Source of the DNA: Aliiruegeria haliotis
GTDB taxonomy: Bacteria; Pseudomonadota; Alphaproteobacteria; Rhodobacterales; Rhodobacteraceae
Assembly: GCF_003003255.1 (NCBI RefSeq)
Contig: NZ_PVTD01000001.1
Coordinates: forward strand, 1,149,122 to 1,213,121
Length of the DNA: 64,000 nt
Reading direction: 5' to 3'
This document shows, piece by piece, positions 8,934 to 19,114 of the stretch. The first letter of the stretch is position 1; every line of letters starts with the position of its first letter. The notes beneath the pieces were generated by a model, which was not told where the DNA came from, ran no database searches, and saw only the letters and a list, made by a program, of their open reading frames with translations. Both the position numbers and the translations under genes were made by a program.

Positions 8934-9751
8934 TCAGAAAACGGTTTTCAGGACCTTGGCTGAACCGTCAACGAGTTCCGAGATCTCGTCTTTGGTGGGC
9001 TCCCGTCCCTTGGCGTGGCTACAGATATTTCTGGTGTCAGCGAGGCTCTGAATGAAACGTTCCTGAGCCAGCGTGATGACATTGGATTTGCGCAGCAACT
9101 GGGCAAGGTCCGAGATGCCCGGGTTCTTCTTCGCGATTTTGAGGCCATGAGTTCCACGAACATGATTCAGGTGTTTTTCGATTACAACACCGCAGATGGC
9201 GCCAGCGGCTCGCAGGTAGCCAGCCTTGGCCAAAGCTCCGGCGGTTTCGATTTCAGTGTCGAACAGGTCGGCTTGCAAAACCGCTGAAAGGTCCAGAAGG
9301 GTCGACTCAAGCGTATCCTTGGCGGCTTTAACCAAGTTTAGTTGCTGCTTGAATTCTGGAATGGCAGCGGAGCCGTCAGCAACGACCTTTTTTCATAGCC
9401 ACTAGTGATTTGAAGGCCCTGTAAATAGTCCCTTATCATGTAGTTCTGAAAGTCAATTTTCTTTCGAACGCGAGGATACTCATAGTATGAGATGAAGTCT
9501 GACAATCGGTCCGGCAAAACTTGTTTGATGACGGCTTGCGCCTCAGAGTACCATTTCTGATAGTCATCCCTGAAAGATGGAAAATCTTTCAAAATCTTCT
9601 CGGCTTTCTCTTCGTCATTGTCGACTGCCTTATAGATCTGCTCGGAAACCGTATCCGGGTAGCATTCATACTGGATTGAGTTGAGGAGTTCGTTGCCTTC
9701 CACGATCAAACGTTTCAGATCGTCTGAAAACTTCTTGGTTCTTTCGGACAT
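8934..9751 (-). pseudogene. HEPN/DUF4145-like protein gene split by a one-base frameshift
   Basis: Two frames adjoin: 9751 to 9338 (MSERTKKFSDDLKRL...) and the downstream part ending at 8934. Adding one A to the A6 run (T6 at 9388-9393 on the plus strand) joins them into one 272-residue protein through SGYEKK-VVADGSAAIPEFKQQ. The C-terminal part carries RNICSH, the R-x4-H motif of HEPN domains, after the helical EKHLNHVRGTHGL segment. HEPN proteins are often RNases or RNA-binding toxins, some in phage defence. The start has a GAGGACC ribosome site. The shift may be a true mutation, a phase-variable run, recoding, or a sequencing error. The gene fills the candidate mini-island. Confidence 0.7.
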
Positions 9752-10093
9752 TCGGTCCTCGCTGCTCAATCTCTTTGAGACAGTCCGCTCGCCCCGGCGT
9801 CCTGTCAAGAGTTGCGTACCCACCCAAAAGCGCACCAGTGCGAGACGGCACAGCGCCATTTGAAGCCTGTACTCGAAACGTGTTGGTTGGGCGAAGCCAT
9901 TGTCGGGAGAACCGAACAAACACGCAACACACGGCAGAGGTGATTCGATTCAACTAATTGAATTATTTGAGTTTTGTTGGCTTTACCGGAAGCCCTTGGA
10001 GCGCGCCGCCCGCTCCATTCCCTCCTCAATGCAGTTTCACACCCGGCGCATCCGACGTCCGTCGAACCGATGTGACACACGGCCCCCCTACCC
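9752..10093. other. Intergenic stretch containing the right repeat
   Basis: 342 bases between the frameshifted gene and the end of the DeoR-type gene. An AT-rich patch around 9940-9980 precedes the second tRNA-end copy. Composition returns to the GC-rich norm after 10000. No gene is supported. Confidence 0.5.
10004..10017 (+). repeat. Candidate attR: copy of tRNA-Gly 3' end
   Basis: Exact copy of the last 14 bases of the tRNA-Gly gene including TCCA, with no tRNA structure around it. It coincides with the change from AT-richer to GC-rich composition, as expected at the right border of an inserted element. Confidence 0.45.
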
Positions 10094-10876
10094 TTACACA
10101 GGCGTGTGGTTGGGATCACTCGTGCAGATCACGCGGGTCTGGGCGGCTTCGGCCGCTTGCAAGAAGCTCTCCGGCAACGGTCCGTCGGTCACAACGACAT
10201 CAAGCTCCCCGAGGCTGCAAATCCGGACCGATGCATCGACGTCGAACTTGGAGCGGTCGACGACAAGGATTTTCTGTCGCGCATTGCGCAGGATCGCGCG
10301 GGCAACGGCGACCTCGCGTTCATCAAAGTCGAGGATCGCCCCGTCTGCATCCAGAGAGGAACACCCGATCACGGCGAAATCCGCCTTGTGCCGGTCCATG
10401 AAGGCAACGGCATCGCCACCGATAATCGCGCCGTCGGAGGGCCGAACGCTGCCGCCCGCGATCTTGAGCGAGGCGATCTCCGACATCCTCAGGATGTGCA
10501 CGACGTTGATATTGTTGGTGATGACCAGCAGATCCTTGTGGTTGCTCAATGCCTGGGCAACCTGTTCGGTCGTGGAACCGATGTTGAGCATGATCGAGCT
10601 GCCATCCGGGATCATGTCGGCGACGACCCGGCCGATGGCTTCCTTCTCGCGTGCATGCCGCAACCGGCGATCCTCGTAGGCGAGCGTTGATGTCGAGGCC
10701 CTGCGTTGTGCCCCCCCGTGGGTCCGGACAGCCAGGCCGCGTTCGACCAGGACTGCCATGTCGCGCCGGATGGTCTGTGGGGTCACGTCGAACCGGCGGG
10801 CCAGGTCCTCTGTCTCGACCGAGGTCTCCGCCCGCAGAAGATCGAGAATCGCTTGTTGCCTGTCAGTTCCGGACAT
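10094..10876 (-). CDS. glpR: DeoR-family repressor, probable glycerol-operon regulator
   Basis: 260 residues. Residues about 6-57 form the DeoR helix-turn-helix (QQAILDLLRAE, then VTPQTIRRDMAVLVERG), followed by THGGA and the DeoR C-terminal sugar-phosphate sensor domain with NIGSTTEQVA and ITNNINV. DeoR proteins of the GlpR type sense glycerol-3-phosphate. The gene is divergent from the glycerol ABC operon starting at 11117, which is the basis for the name; the effector is inferred. The start is the ATG at 10876. Confidence 0.85.
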   Translation of the reverse strand: MSGTDRQQAILDLLRAETSVETEDLARRFDVTPQTIRRDMAVLVERGLAVRTHGGAQRRASTSTLAYEDRRLRHAREKEAIGRVVADMIPDGSSIMLNIGSTTEQVAQALSNHKDLLVITNNINVVHILRMSEIASLKIAGGSVRPSDGAIIGGDAVAFMDRHKADFAVIGCSSLDADGAILDFDEREVAVARAILRNARQKILVVDRSKFDVDASVRICSLGELDVVVTDGPLPESFLQAAEAAQTRVICTSDPNHTPV

Positions 10877-10941
10877 GGGGCCTCACACCGCTTTGGATTG
10901 CACACCGGCCGCACGACCGCTCAGCGAGAGTTTCACTTCAA

Positions 10942-10963
10942 GTTCGAATTTCGTCAATCGAAC
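10942..10963. promoter_or_regulatory. Candidate GlpR operator GTTCGA-N10-TCGAAC
   Basis: A perfect 6-base inverted repeat (10942-10947 and 10958-10963) in the divergent spacer, 66 bases before the repressor start. The spacer also has an AT-rich tract (about 10975-11040) and a TTGACA hexamer at 11037-11042 that could be a -35 box for the transporter operon. Assignment to the DeoR-type repressor is by position only. Confidence 0.4.
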
Positions 10964-11116
10964 AAAGTTCAGAATTCTATTAGTTATTTATTTTCAATAT
11001 ATTAAGCATCTTCACGTCAATTACTAAGATTATAGTTTGACAGATCACATGTTCGTATGAGCATGATTTGCACACCGGCAACGACCGGAAATGCGTTCAA
11101 CAGGGAGGAGACCAGG

Positions 11117-12853
<1,737 letters not shown>

Positions 12854-12862
12854 CCTGACACC

Positions 12863-12893
12863 TGCCCGGGCCGCCAGCCGGCCGGCCCGGGCA
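12863..12893 (+). promoter_or_regulatory. Intra-operon hairpin after the binding-protein gene
   Basis: TGCCCGGGCCG (12863-12873) pairs perfectly with CGGCCCGGGCA (12883-12893). There is no T-run, so it is not a normal intrinsic terminator. An RNA-stabilising or partly terminating structure behind a binding-protein gene is common in ABC operons and would set its high expression. Confidence 0.6.
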
Positions 12894-12985
12894 TCCCGAC
12901 GGACGCCTGTTCACGCGGCAGGCAGCCGCCCACCCTCCCCTCAACATCCTGCGCCGTGCGGGCACGGGCCCGACGCTGGACGGGC

Positions 12986-14059
12986 ATGGACAAAATGACA
13001 CTAGACCTCAGAAACGTGACCAAGCGCGTCGGTGCAAACCTCCATATCAAGGAGACGAACCTGACGCTTGAAACCGGCCATTTCAACGTCCTGCTCGGCG
13101 AAACGGGCGCGGGGAAGACCTCGCTGATCAAGCTGATGGCCGGGCTCGACCCGCTCGCCTCCGGACAGATCCTGATGGATGGTGAAGATGTCTCGAAGCT
13201 GAACACGCAGAAACGCAATATCAGCCTCGTGCACCAGTTCTTCATCAACTACCCGCACATGACGGTTTTCGACAATATCGCCTCGCCGCTGAAAGTGGCC
13301 GGGATGGCGAAATCGGAGATCCAAGGGCGCGTGGAGGAAGCGGCGGACATCCTGCAACTGCGGCCGATGCTGCATCGCCGCCCCCACGAGCTGTCCGGTG
13401 GCCAGCAGCAGCGGACCGCGCTGGCCCGCGCAATTGCAAAGGAAAGCCGCGCGGTCTTCCTCGACGAGCCGCTTGCCAACCTCGACTACAAGCTGCGCGA
13501 AGAACTGCGCGACCAGTTGCCCGAGCTTTTTGCGGGCCGTGGCGCGGTCGTGGTTTACGCGACCTCGGAACCGGAGGAGGCCCTTCTGCTGGGTGGCATG
13601 ACCGCGCTGATGCATGACGGACGCGTCACGCAGTTCGGACCCACCGCCAAGATCTACAGGGACCCCGCCAACGTGACCTCGGCGGACGTGTTCTCCGACC
13701 CGCCGATCAACATTGGCCAGATCACAAAGCAGGGCGCGGAAGCCGTGCTCGGCGATCAGGCGCGCTGGCCACTCGATGGAGCGGCGGCCGCCCTTCCGGA
13801 TGGCCCCTATACCGTCGCGATCCGCCCGAACCGGGTTCTGCCCCGGCGCACGGAGGCCGCGAATGTCCGGCTGACCGGGAAAGTTCTGGTCACTGAGTTG
13901 AGCGGCTCGGAGAGCAGCGCACACTTCAGTTTCGGCGACGACAACTGGGTCTCGCTCTCCGCCGGCGTCTACCCGTTCGAGGTCGGCGAGGTGCAGGAAT
14001 TTTTCATGGAACCCGCGCATTGCCTCTATTTCGGCAGCGACGGCAACCGGGTGGCGTGA
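12986..14059 (+). CDS. glpS: Glycerol ABC transporter ATPase 1
   Basis: 357 residues from the ATG at 12986 (a second ATG lies nine bases on). Walker A is GETGAGKT (38-45), the signature LSGGQ is intact (136-140) and Walker B is AVFLDE (156-161). The switch histidine is missing: VYATSEPEEA has Ser194 where THD is expected. A regulatory OB-type C-domain follows. It pairs with GlpT, which has the opposite defect, so the dimer should have one good and one weak ATP site. It energises glycerol uptake at the inner membrane. Confidence 0.88.
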   Translation: MDKMTLDLRNVTKRVGANLHIKETNLTLETGHFNVLLGETGAGKTSLIKLMAGLDPLASGQILMDGEDVSKLNTQKRNISLVHQFFINYPHMTVFDNIASPLKVAGMAKSEIQGRVEEAADILQLRPMLHRRPHELSGGQQQRTALARAIAKESRAVFLDEPLANLDYKLREELRDQLPELFAGRGAVVVYATSEPEEALLLGGMTALMHDGRVTQFGPTAKIYRDPANVTSADVFSDPPINIGQITKQGAEAVLGDQARWPLDGAAAALPDGPYTVAIRPNRVLPRRTEAANVRLTGKVLVTELSGSESSAHFSFGDDNWVSLSAGVYPFEVGEVQEFFMEPAHCLYFGSDGNRVA

Positions 14060-14066
14060 GGACAAC

Positions 14067-15152
14067 ATGGCAAAGATCACACTCTCCAACCTCCGCCACA
14101 GCTACTATCCGGACCCCAAGGGTCCCGATGACTACGCGCTCAAGATGATCGACCTCGACTGGAACGACGGTGGCGCCTATGCCCTGCTCGGCCCGTCGGG
14201 ATGCGGAAAGTCGACGTTGCTGAACATCATCTCCGGCCTGCTGGTTCCCAGCGAGGGGCGCATCCTCTTTGACGACAGGGATGTGACCGAACTGCCTCCC
14301 AGCCAGCGCAACATCGCGCAGGTTTTCCAGTTCCCGGTGATCTACGACACGATGAGCGTGCGCGACAACCTCGCCTTCCCGCTGCGCAACCGCGGTGTGG
14401 ACGAGGCAACGGTGTCGCGCCGGGTGACCGAAATCGCCGAGATGCTGGAAGTGACGGACATCCTCGACCGCAAGGCCGCCGCGCTGTCGCCCGACAACAA
14501 GCAGAAGGTTTCGATGGGGCGCGGACTGGTCCGTGACGACGTCAACGTGGTGATGTTCGACGAACCGCTGACCGTGATCGATCCGCATTTGAAGTGGAAG
14601 CTGCGCTCGAAACTCAAGGAACTGCACCAACGGGTGCGCGCGACGATGATCTACGTCACCCACGACCAGACAGAGGCGCTGACATTCGCCGATCAGGTCG
14701 TGGTGATGCAGGAAGGCGAGATCGTGCAGATTGGCACGCCGGTGGAGCTGTTCGAGCGGCCCGCGCACACTTTCGTCGGCCATTTCATCGGCTCGCCGGG
14801 CATGAACATCCTGCCCTGCGAAACAACGGGCGGCACGGCCATGTTTCGCGGCCAGCCGGTTGCGCTCGAGGGCGAAATCGTGCCCGGCGATGGCGCGCGG
14901 ACGGAGATCGGCATTCGCCCCGAGTTCGTGAGCCTTGCCGACAGCGGCATCGAGGCGGTTGTCCGCAAGGTCTCCGACGTCGGCCGACACATCGTGGTCG
15001 AAACCCTGATCGGCGAAGATCGCGTCGCGGCGATCGTCAAGGACAATGCGCCCGCGACTGGCGAAACCGTGCATCTGAATTTCCGCCCCGACCGCACGCG
15101 GCTCTACCGCGACGGCTGGCTGGCGACGACCGCAGGGGAGGCGGCGCAATGA
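14067..15152 (+). CDS. glpT: Glycerol ABC transporter ATPase 2
   Basis: 361 residues. Walker A is GPSGCGKS (42-49), Walker B is VVMFDE (161-166) and the switch His199 is present in YVTHDQTEA. The signature is degenerate: LSPDNKQK starting at Leu140 replaces LSGGQ. It therefore complements GlpS, which keeps the signature but lacks the histidine. A C-terminal regulatory domain covers about residues 240-355. The start is seven bases after the glpS stop and the stop overlaps glpP by four bases, so it is tightly coupled within the operon. Confidence 0.88.
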   Translation: MAKITLSNLRHSYYPDPKGPDDYALKMIDLDWNDGGAYALLGPSGCGKSTLLNIISGLLVPSEGRILFDDRDVTELPPSQRNIAQVFQFPVIYDTMSVRDNLAFPLRNRGVDEATVSRRVTEIAEMLEVTDILDRKAAALSPDNKQKVSMGRGLVRDDVNVVMFDEPLTVIDPHLKWKLRSKLKELHQRVRATMIYVTHDQTEALTFADQVVVMQEGEIVQIGTPVELFERPAHTFVGHFIGSPGMNILPCETTGGTAMFRGQPVALEGEIVPGDGARTEIGIRPEFVSLADSGIEAVVRKVSDVGRHIVVETLIGEDRVAAIVKDNAPATGETVHLNFRPDRTRLYRDGWLATTAGEAAQ

Positions 15153-16012
15153 AAACCGAAAACCAACGGGCGTGGTTTCTCGTCCTGCCGGTGCTACTTC
15201 TGGTGGCGTTCAATGCCCTGATCCCGATGATGACCGTGGTCAACTACTCGGTGCAGGAGACCTTCGGCGACAACCTGTTCTTCTGGGAAGGGCTGGGCTG
15301 GTACGAGCAGATCCTGCGCTCGGAGCGGTTCCACGCCGCGCTTGGCCGCCAGTTCCTGTTTACCGGCCTGATCCTCGTGATCGAGGTGCCGCTGGGCATC
15401 ATCATCGCGTTGTCGATGCCGCGTCAGGGCATCTGGGTGCCGGTCTGCCTCGTGCTGATGGCGCTGCCGATGCTGATCCCGTGGAACGTGGTCGGCGCGA
15501 TGTGGAACATCTTCACCCTGCCCGATATCGGCCTGCTGGGCTATTTCCTGAACCATACGCTGGGCATCAACTACGACATGACACAGGATCCGCTTGCGGC
15601 CTGGATCACCATTGTCACCATGGATGTCTGGCACTGGACCTCGCTGGTGGTGCTACTGGCCTATGCCGGGCTGGTCTCCATTCCGGATGCTTACTACCAG
15701 GCGGCCAAGATCGACGGCGCCTCCAACTGGGCGGTGTTCCGTTTCATCCAGCTGCCAAAGATGAAAAACGTGCTGACCATCGCCATCCTGTTGCGCTTCA
15801 TGGACAGCTTCAACATCTACACCGAACCCTTCGTGCTGACGGGCGGTGGCCCGGGCAACTCCACCACGCTTCTGTCCATCGACCTGGTGAAGATGGCGCT
15901 GGGGCAGTTCGACCTCGGACCGGCGGCGGCCATGTCGCTCATCTACTTCGCAATCACCCTTGGCGTCAGCTGGCTCTTCTACACGCTGATGACCAGAGAT
16001 GACCTGAACTGA
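15149..16012 (+). CDS. glpP: Glycerol ABC transporter permease 1
   Basis: 287 residues from the ATG at 15149, which overlaps the glpT stop (ATGA). Six hydrophobic helices are visible, and the EAA-type coupling loop YQAAKIDGASNWAVFRFIQLP lies near residues 184-204, where the ATPase docks. It forms the channel with GlpQ. A much longer upstream reading in the same frame is only a shadow of glpT. Confidence 0.88.
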   Translation: MKTENQRAWFLVLPVLLLVAFNALIPMMTVVNYSVQETFGDNLFFWEGLGWYEQILRSERFHAALGRQFLFTGLILVIEVPLGIIIALSMPRQGIWVPVCLVLMALPMLIPWNVVGAMWNIFTLPDIGLLGYFLNHTLGINYDMTQDPLAAWITIVTMDVWHWTSLVVLLAYAGLVSIPDAYYQAAKIDGASNWAVFRFIQLPKMKNVLTIAILLRFMDSFNIYTEPFVLTGGGPGNSTTLLSIDLVKMALGQFDLGPAAAMSLIYFAITLGVSWLFYTLMTRDDLN

Positions 16013-16023
16013 GGGAGGGCACG

Positions 16024-16821
16024 ATGCAGAAAAGATCCATCATTCCCGTCGTCTACATCCTGTTCCTGATGTTGCCGATCTATTGGCTCGTGGCAATGAG
16101 CTTCAAGACGACGAACGAAATCCTGTCGGGCTTCTCGCTCTTTCCGCAGACGTTCACCTGGGAGAACTACACAACGATCTTCACCGACCCGACATGGTAC
16201 TGGGGCTACATCAACTCGATCATCTACGTCACGATCAACACGCTGCTGTCGGTGACGGTGGCGCTGCCGGCGGCTTATGCCTTCTCGCGCTACCGGTTTC
16301 TTGGCGACAAGCACCTTTTCTTCTGGCTGCTGACGAACCGCATGGCACCGGCGGCGGTGTTCGCCCTGCCCTTTTTCCAGCTCTATTCGGCGGTCGAGCT
16401 TTTCGACACTCACCTTGCCGTGGCGCTTGCACATTGCTTGTTCAACATTCCACTGGCGGTCTGGATCCTCGAAGGTTTCATGTCCGGCGTGCCGAAGGAA
16501 CTGGACGAAACCGCCTTCGTCGACGGCTATTCCTTCCCGCGCTTCTTCACCACGATCTTCATCCCGTCGATCAAGGCCGGTGTGGGCGTAGCGGCATTCT
16601 TCTGCTTCATGTTCTCCTGGGTGGAACTGTTGCTGGCCAAGACGCTGACAGCGGTGGCCGCCAAGCCGATTGCCGCCACGATGACCAAGACGGCCTCCTC
16701 GGCGGGCTATGAGCTTGGCCTTCTGGCCGCGGCGGGGACGTTGACGATCATCCCCGGCGCCATCGTGATCTATTTCGTTCGCAACTACATCGCGAAGGGC
16801 TTCGCGATGGGGAGGGTTTAA
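16024..16821 (+). CDS. glpQ: Glycerol ABC transporter permease 2
   Basis: 265 residues, starting behind GAGGGAGGGC. Six transmembrane helices and an EAA loop (LDETAFVDGYSFPRFFTTIFIP) typify a MalG-type inner-membrane subunit. It starts 11 bases after glpP and ends two bases before glpU. Partner of GlpP in the glycerol channel. Confidence 0.88.
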   Translation: MQKRSIIPVVYILFLMLPIYWLVAMSFKTTNEILSGFSLFPQTFTWENYTTIFTDPTWYWGYINSIIYVTINTLLSVTVALPAAYAFSRYRFLGDKHLFFWLLTNRMAPAAVFALPFFQLYSAVELFDTHLAVALAHCLFNIPLAVWILEGFMSGVPKELDETAFVDGYSFPRFFTTIFIPSIKAGVGVAAFFCFMFSWVELLLAKTLTAVAAKPIAATMTKTASSAGYELGLLAAAGTLTIIPGAIVIYFVRNYIAKGFAMGRV

Positions 16822-16823
16822 AC

Positions 16824-17099
16824 ATGAGCTGGATGGCATGGACCTGGCCGACGGCGCTGTTCTTCATCGGGATCTTTTCCGCCATGGGAGTGCTGACCGT
16901 ACTCGAACTGCGCCATCCCGGCGGCGACGAGCGCAGGGGCGCGCTCGGGTTGGTGACCACACGCGGAGATCGCCTCTTCATGACGATCCTGGGGTCGATC
17001 TACATCCTCCTGGCGGGCCTGGGTTTGTTCGGAATGCCACTCTGGGGACCGCTTGCCGTGGCATTTGCCTGGGCCATCTTCTGTTTCTGGAAGGTTTAG
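16824..17099 (+). CDS. glpU: DUF2160 small membrane protein of the glycerol transporter cluster
   Basis: 91 residues with three predicted membrane helices (about 5-24, 48-66 and 70-88) and a polar segment rich in charged residues between the first two. Proteins of this size and pattern (DUF2160) accompany glycerol ABC transporters and have been named GlpU; their exact job is not established. It is the last gene of the glp operon, two bases after glpQ. Confidence 0.82.
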   Translation: MSWMAWTWPTALFFIGIFSAMGVLTVLELRHPGGDERRGALGLVTTRGDRLFMTILGSIYILLAGLGLFGMPLWGPLAVAFAWAIFCFWKV

Positions 17100-17163
17100 G
17101 CATATACCGGAAATGGAACAGCGGCGGCTCACCCTCCGGCGGGCCGCAACACTTGGAGCCCAC

Positions 17164-17556
17164 ATGCGAAAACGTCAAGCCAGCGGTACGTTGACCGAGG
17201 TCGAACTGGAATTCATGAACGTGGTCTGGGAGATCGGCGGCGGCACGGTGCGCGATATACACGCAGCACTCAATCACGACTCCGAACGCGCCTATACCTC
17301 CGTCGCGACCATTCTGAAGATCCTCGATCAGAAGGGCTATCTTTCGTCCACCAAGGTGGAAAGGTCGCTCGTATACCGTCCGGCGGTTCCCAAGGCTGCC
17401 TACCAGAAACAGACGCTCAAGCACCTGTCCAACAAGCTCTTCGATTCCACCCCGTCGGCACTTGTTGCCAGATTGGTGGATGATGATACCCTGTCGGAGG
17501 AAGCGCTGGAGGAAATCCGGACCTTGGTGAACAAGAGGCTAGAGGATGGCGGCTGA
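17164..17556 (+). CDS. BlaI/MecI-family repressor
   Basis: 130 residues from the ATG at 17164; an in-frame start at 17053 would lie inside glpU. The winged helix (LTEVELEFMNVVWEIGGGTVRDIHAAL, then YTSVATILKILDQKGYL) and the C-terminal dimerisation helices match BlaI/MecI. These repressors are inactivated by cleavage downstream of an M56 membrane peptidase, and such a gene follows with an 11-base overlap. No beta-lactamase gene is in view, so the regulated target is unknown. Confidence 0.88.
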   Translation: MRKRQASGTLTEVELEFMNVVWEIGGGTVRDIHAALNHDSERAYTSVATILKILDQKGYLSSTKVERSLVYRPAVPKAAYQKQTLKHLSNKLFDSTPSALVARLVDDDTLSEEALEEIRTLVNKRLEDGG

Positions 17557-18691
17557 AGGCATCCTGGATGCGTGGATTGACGCGAATATCCTGCTGCTCG
17601 TCCTGGTGGCGGCATGGGTGCCCACGCGGCGTGTCCTTGCGCGCAGCGGCCTTGGGCAGGCGCTTGTCGGGCAGGCCCGCGCCATGGAGTGGATCTTCAT
17701 CGCCGTCATCGTGGCCCCCTTCCTCGCGCGGCTGGTCTCCGGCCCGTCGGCCGGACACATGAACCTGTCCGACCTGTTGGTCGCCCAGTACCTGGACGGC
17801 AATCTTGAAATGAGTGCCACACGGTTCGAGTCCCTTCTCGGGCTGCGGACGGACCTGACCGATACCTTCCTTCTGCAACGCACATTCTGGGCGCAGGCCA
17901 TGTTGGTGCTGTTGGTTGCCGGTCTGGTGCTGTCGGCATCGCGGCTCGGCCTCTCGGCCCTGCGCCTGTACCGCGTGCTCCGACGCGCCCATGCGTGGCG
18001 TCGTTTCGGGCGGCTGGAGCTTCTGATTTCCGACGAGACGACCGTGCCCTTCTCCACTTGCGGCCTGCGCCGCCGGTTCGTGGTGCTGCCCGCCGATGCG
18101 TTGGCACATGGACGCGATCTGCATTTCACACTGGCGCACGAGTTCCAGCATCTGCGGCAGTCCGACCTGCTGCACGAGTTTGCCGTCGAGGCGTTGCGCC
18201 CGTTCTTTTTCTGGAACCCTGCCTTCCATATCTGCAGCCGCCAGTTGCGGGACCTGCGCGAGATGGCCTGCGACCAGGCCATTGCCCTGCGGCGTCCGTT
18301 CGAGCTCGGCGGCTATTGCCGCAGCCTGATCCGGGCCTGCAGCCGCGCCCGATCCGACAGGGCGGTCTTCGTACCAGTCGGCCCGGCCGTGGGCTTCGTG
18401 GAGACCTGCCCCGGAACGGCCCTCAACAGCCAGCTTGGCAGACGCATTGTTGCGCTCACCGGACGTCCGCCGTCAAGCAACGGGCAACGGGCATGGAAGG
18501 TCATCGGATTGCTGTTCTGCACTTTGCTCGTTCTCGGAGCCGTGCTCATGCGCAGCCCGACAGGCTGGAGCCACGACCGCATCATGCTCAGCACGATCGT
18601 CAACCTGGAGCGGTTGGACGAACGCAATGCTTCCACGCCAATGACGTCCGGAGCAATGGCAGCCGACGACCGGGTCGCGCCGCTGCAATAA
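17546..18691 (+). CDS. M56-family membrane metallopeptidase (BlaR1-like, no sensor domain)
   Basis: 381 residues with membrane helices at about 12-25, 48-63, 115-134 and 322-340. The zinc motif HEFQH is at 198-202, followed by a REMACD segment typical of M56 peptidases. The C-terminus is a short tail after the last helix, without the roughly 250-residue penicillin-binding sensor domain of BlaR1. It overlaps the BlaI-type gene by 11 bases and should respond to a signal by triggering loss of the repressor. The signal is unknown. Confidence 0.85.
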   Translation: MAAEGILDAWIDANILLLVLVAAWVPTRRVLARSGLGQALVGQARAMEWIFIAVIVAPFLARLVSGPSAGHMNLSDLLVAQYLDGNLEMSATRFESLLGLRTDLTDTFLLQRTFWAQAMLVLLVAGLVLSASRLGLSALRLYRVLRRAHAWRRFGRLELLISDETTVPFSTCGLRRRFVVLPADALAHGRDLHFTLAHEFQHLRQSDLLHEFAVEALRPFFFWNPAFHICSRQLRDLREMACDQAIALRRPFELGGYCRSLIRACSRARSDRAVFVPVGPAVGFVETCPGTALNSQLGRRIVALTGRPPSSNGQRAWKVIGLLFCTLLVLGAVLMRSPTGWSHDRIMLSTIVNLERLDERNASTPMTSGAMAADDRVAPLQ

Positions 18692-19114
18692 CGCCTGGGT
18701 TTGATCTTCCGCGTCCCGCGACATCGGCTGCAATCTCATGGCCATGTGTCGGGAATGTCCGCCCGGATCCGAACATTCTTCCGGTACGATCGAAACGTCC
18801 TATCACATCTCCAGGCCGCGGCAGCCCTCGTATCCTGACCCCGACACAATTGATTGCCATTCAAAGATGGGGGCGTTCCCGCCCCCTGCATTGCTCATCC
18901 GACAGGCCACGGGGTGTATGGGGCCGGGATCAGGCGGTATCGGAAGCGGCGGCACCATGACCGCCATGCGCGGCCAGCGGCCCACACGCCACTGGCAGCG
19001 GCCACCTGGGGGAGCGACCTTTCGTTTCGGGCGACACGGATCCCATTGCGTCCTCCGCCCGGGCGGATCATGCTGCGCCAGAACGCCGGTGCAGACCGGC
19101 GCAAGGAGCCTGTC
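18692..19114. other. 423-bp spacer without a confident gene
   Basis: Several overlapping short frames on both strands, none recognisable. The promoter of the BKACE-family gene at 19115 is probably here. No hairpin with a T-run was found behind the peptidase gene. Confidence 0.5.

Larger units (their letters stand above)
8735..10017. mobile_element. Candidate tRNA-Gly mini-island, no integrase
   Basis: The segment lies between two copies of the 14-base tRNA end. It is visibly AT-richer than both flanks, carries two 11-base direct repeats just inside the tRNA end, and holds one (frameshifted) HEPN-type gene. No integrase or transfer gene is present. It could be a non-autonomous element or the remnant of a larger island after deletion. 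The boundaries rest on the short repeat. Confidence 0.45.

Noticed and set aside
8934..9335. Separate 133-residue protein
   Set aside because: Its sequence continues the upstream frame after one added base, so it is the C-terminal half of one split gene.
9380..9400. Programmed -1 frameshift at a slippery heptamer
   Set aside because: The A6G sequence is not in the phase required for the classic A-AAA-AAG site, so recoding is only one weak option.
10094..10679. Long plus-strand frames around 9900-10690
   Set aside because: Antisense shadows of the DeoR-type gene.
14004..15149. 381-codon open frame on the minus strand
   Set aside because: Antisense to glpT, whose motifs are unambiguous.
17164..18691. 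Beta-lactam resistance locus
   Set aside because: Only the regulator pair is present; there is no beta-lactamase and the peptidase lacks a penicillin-binding sensor.
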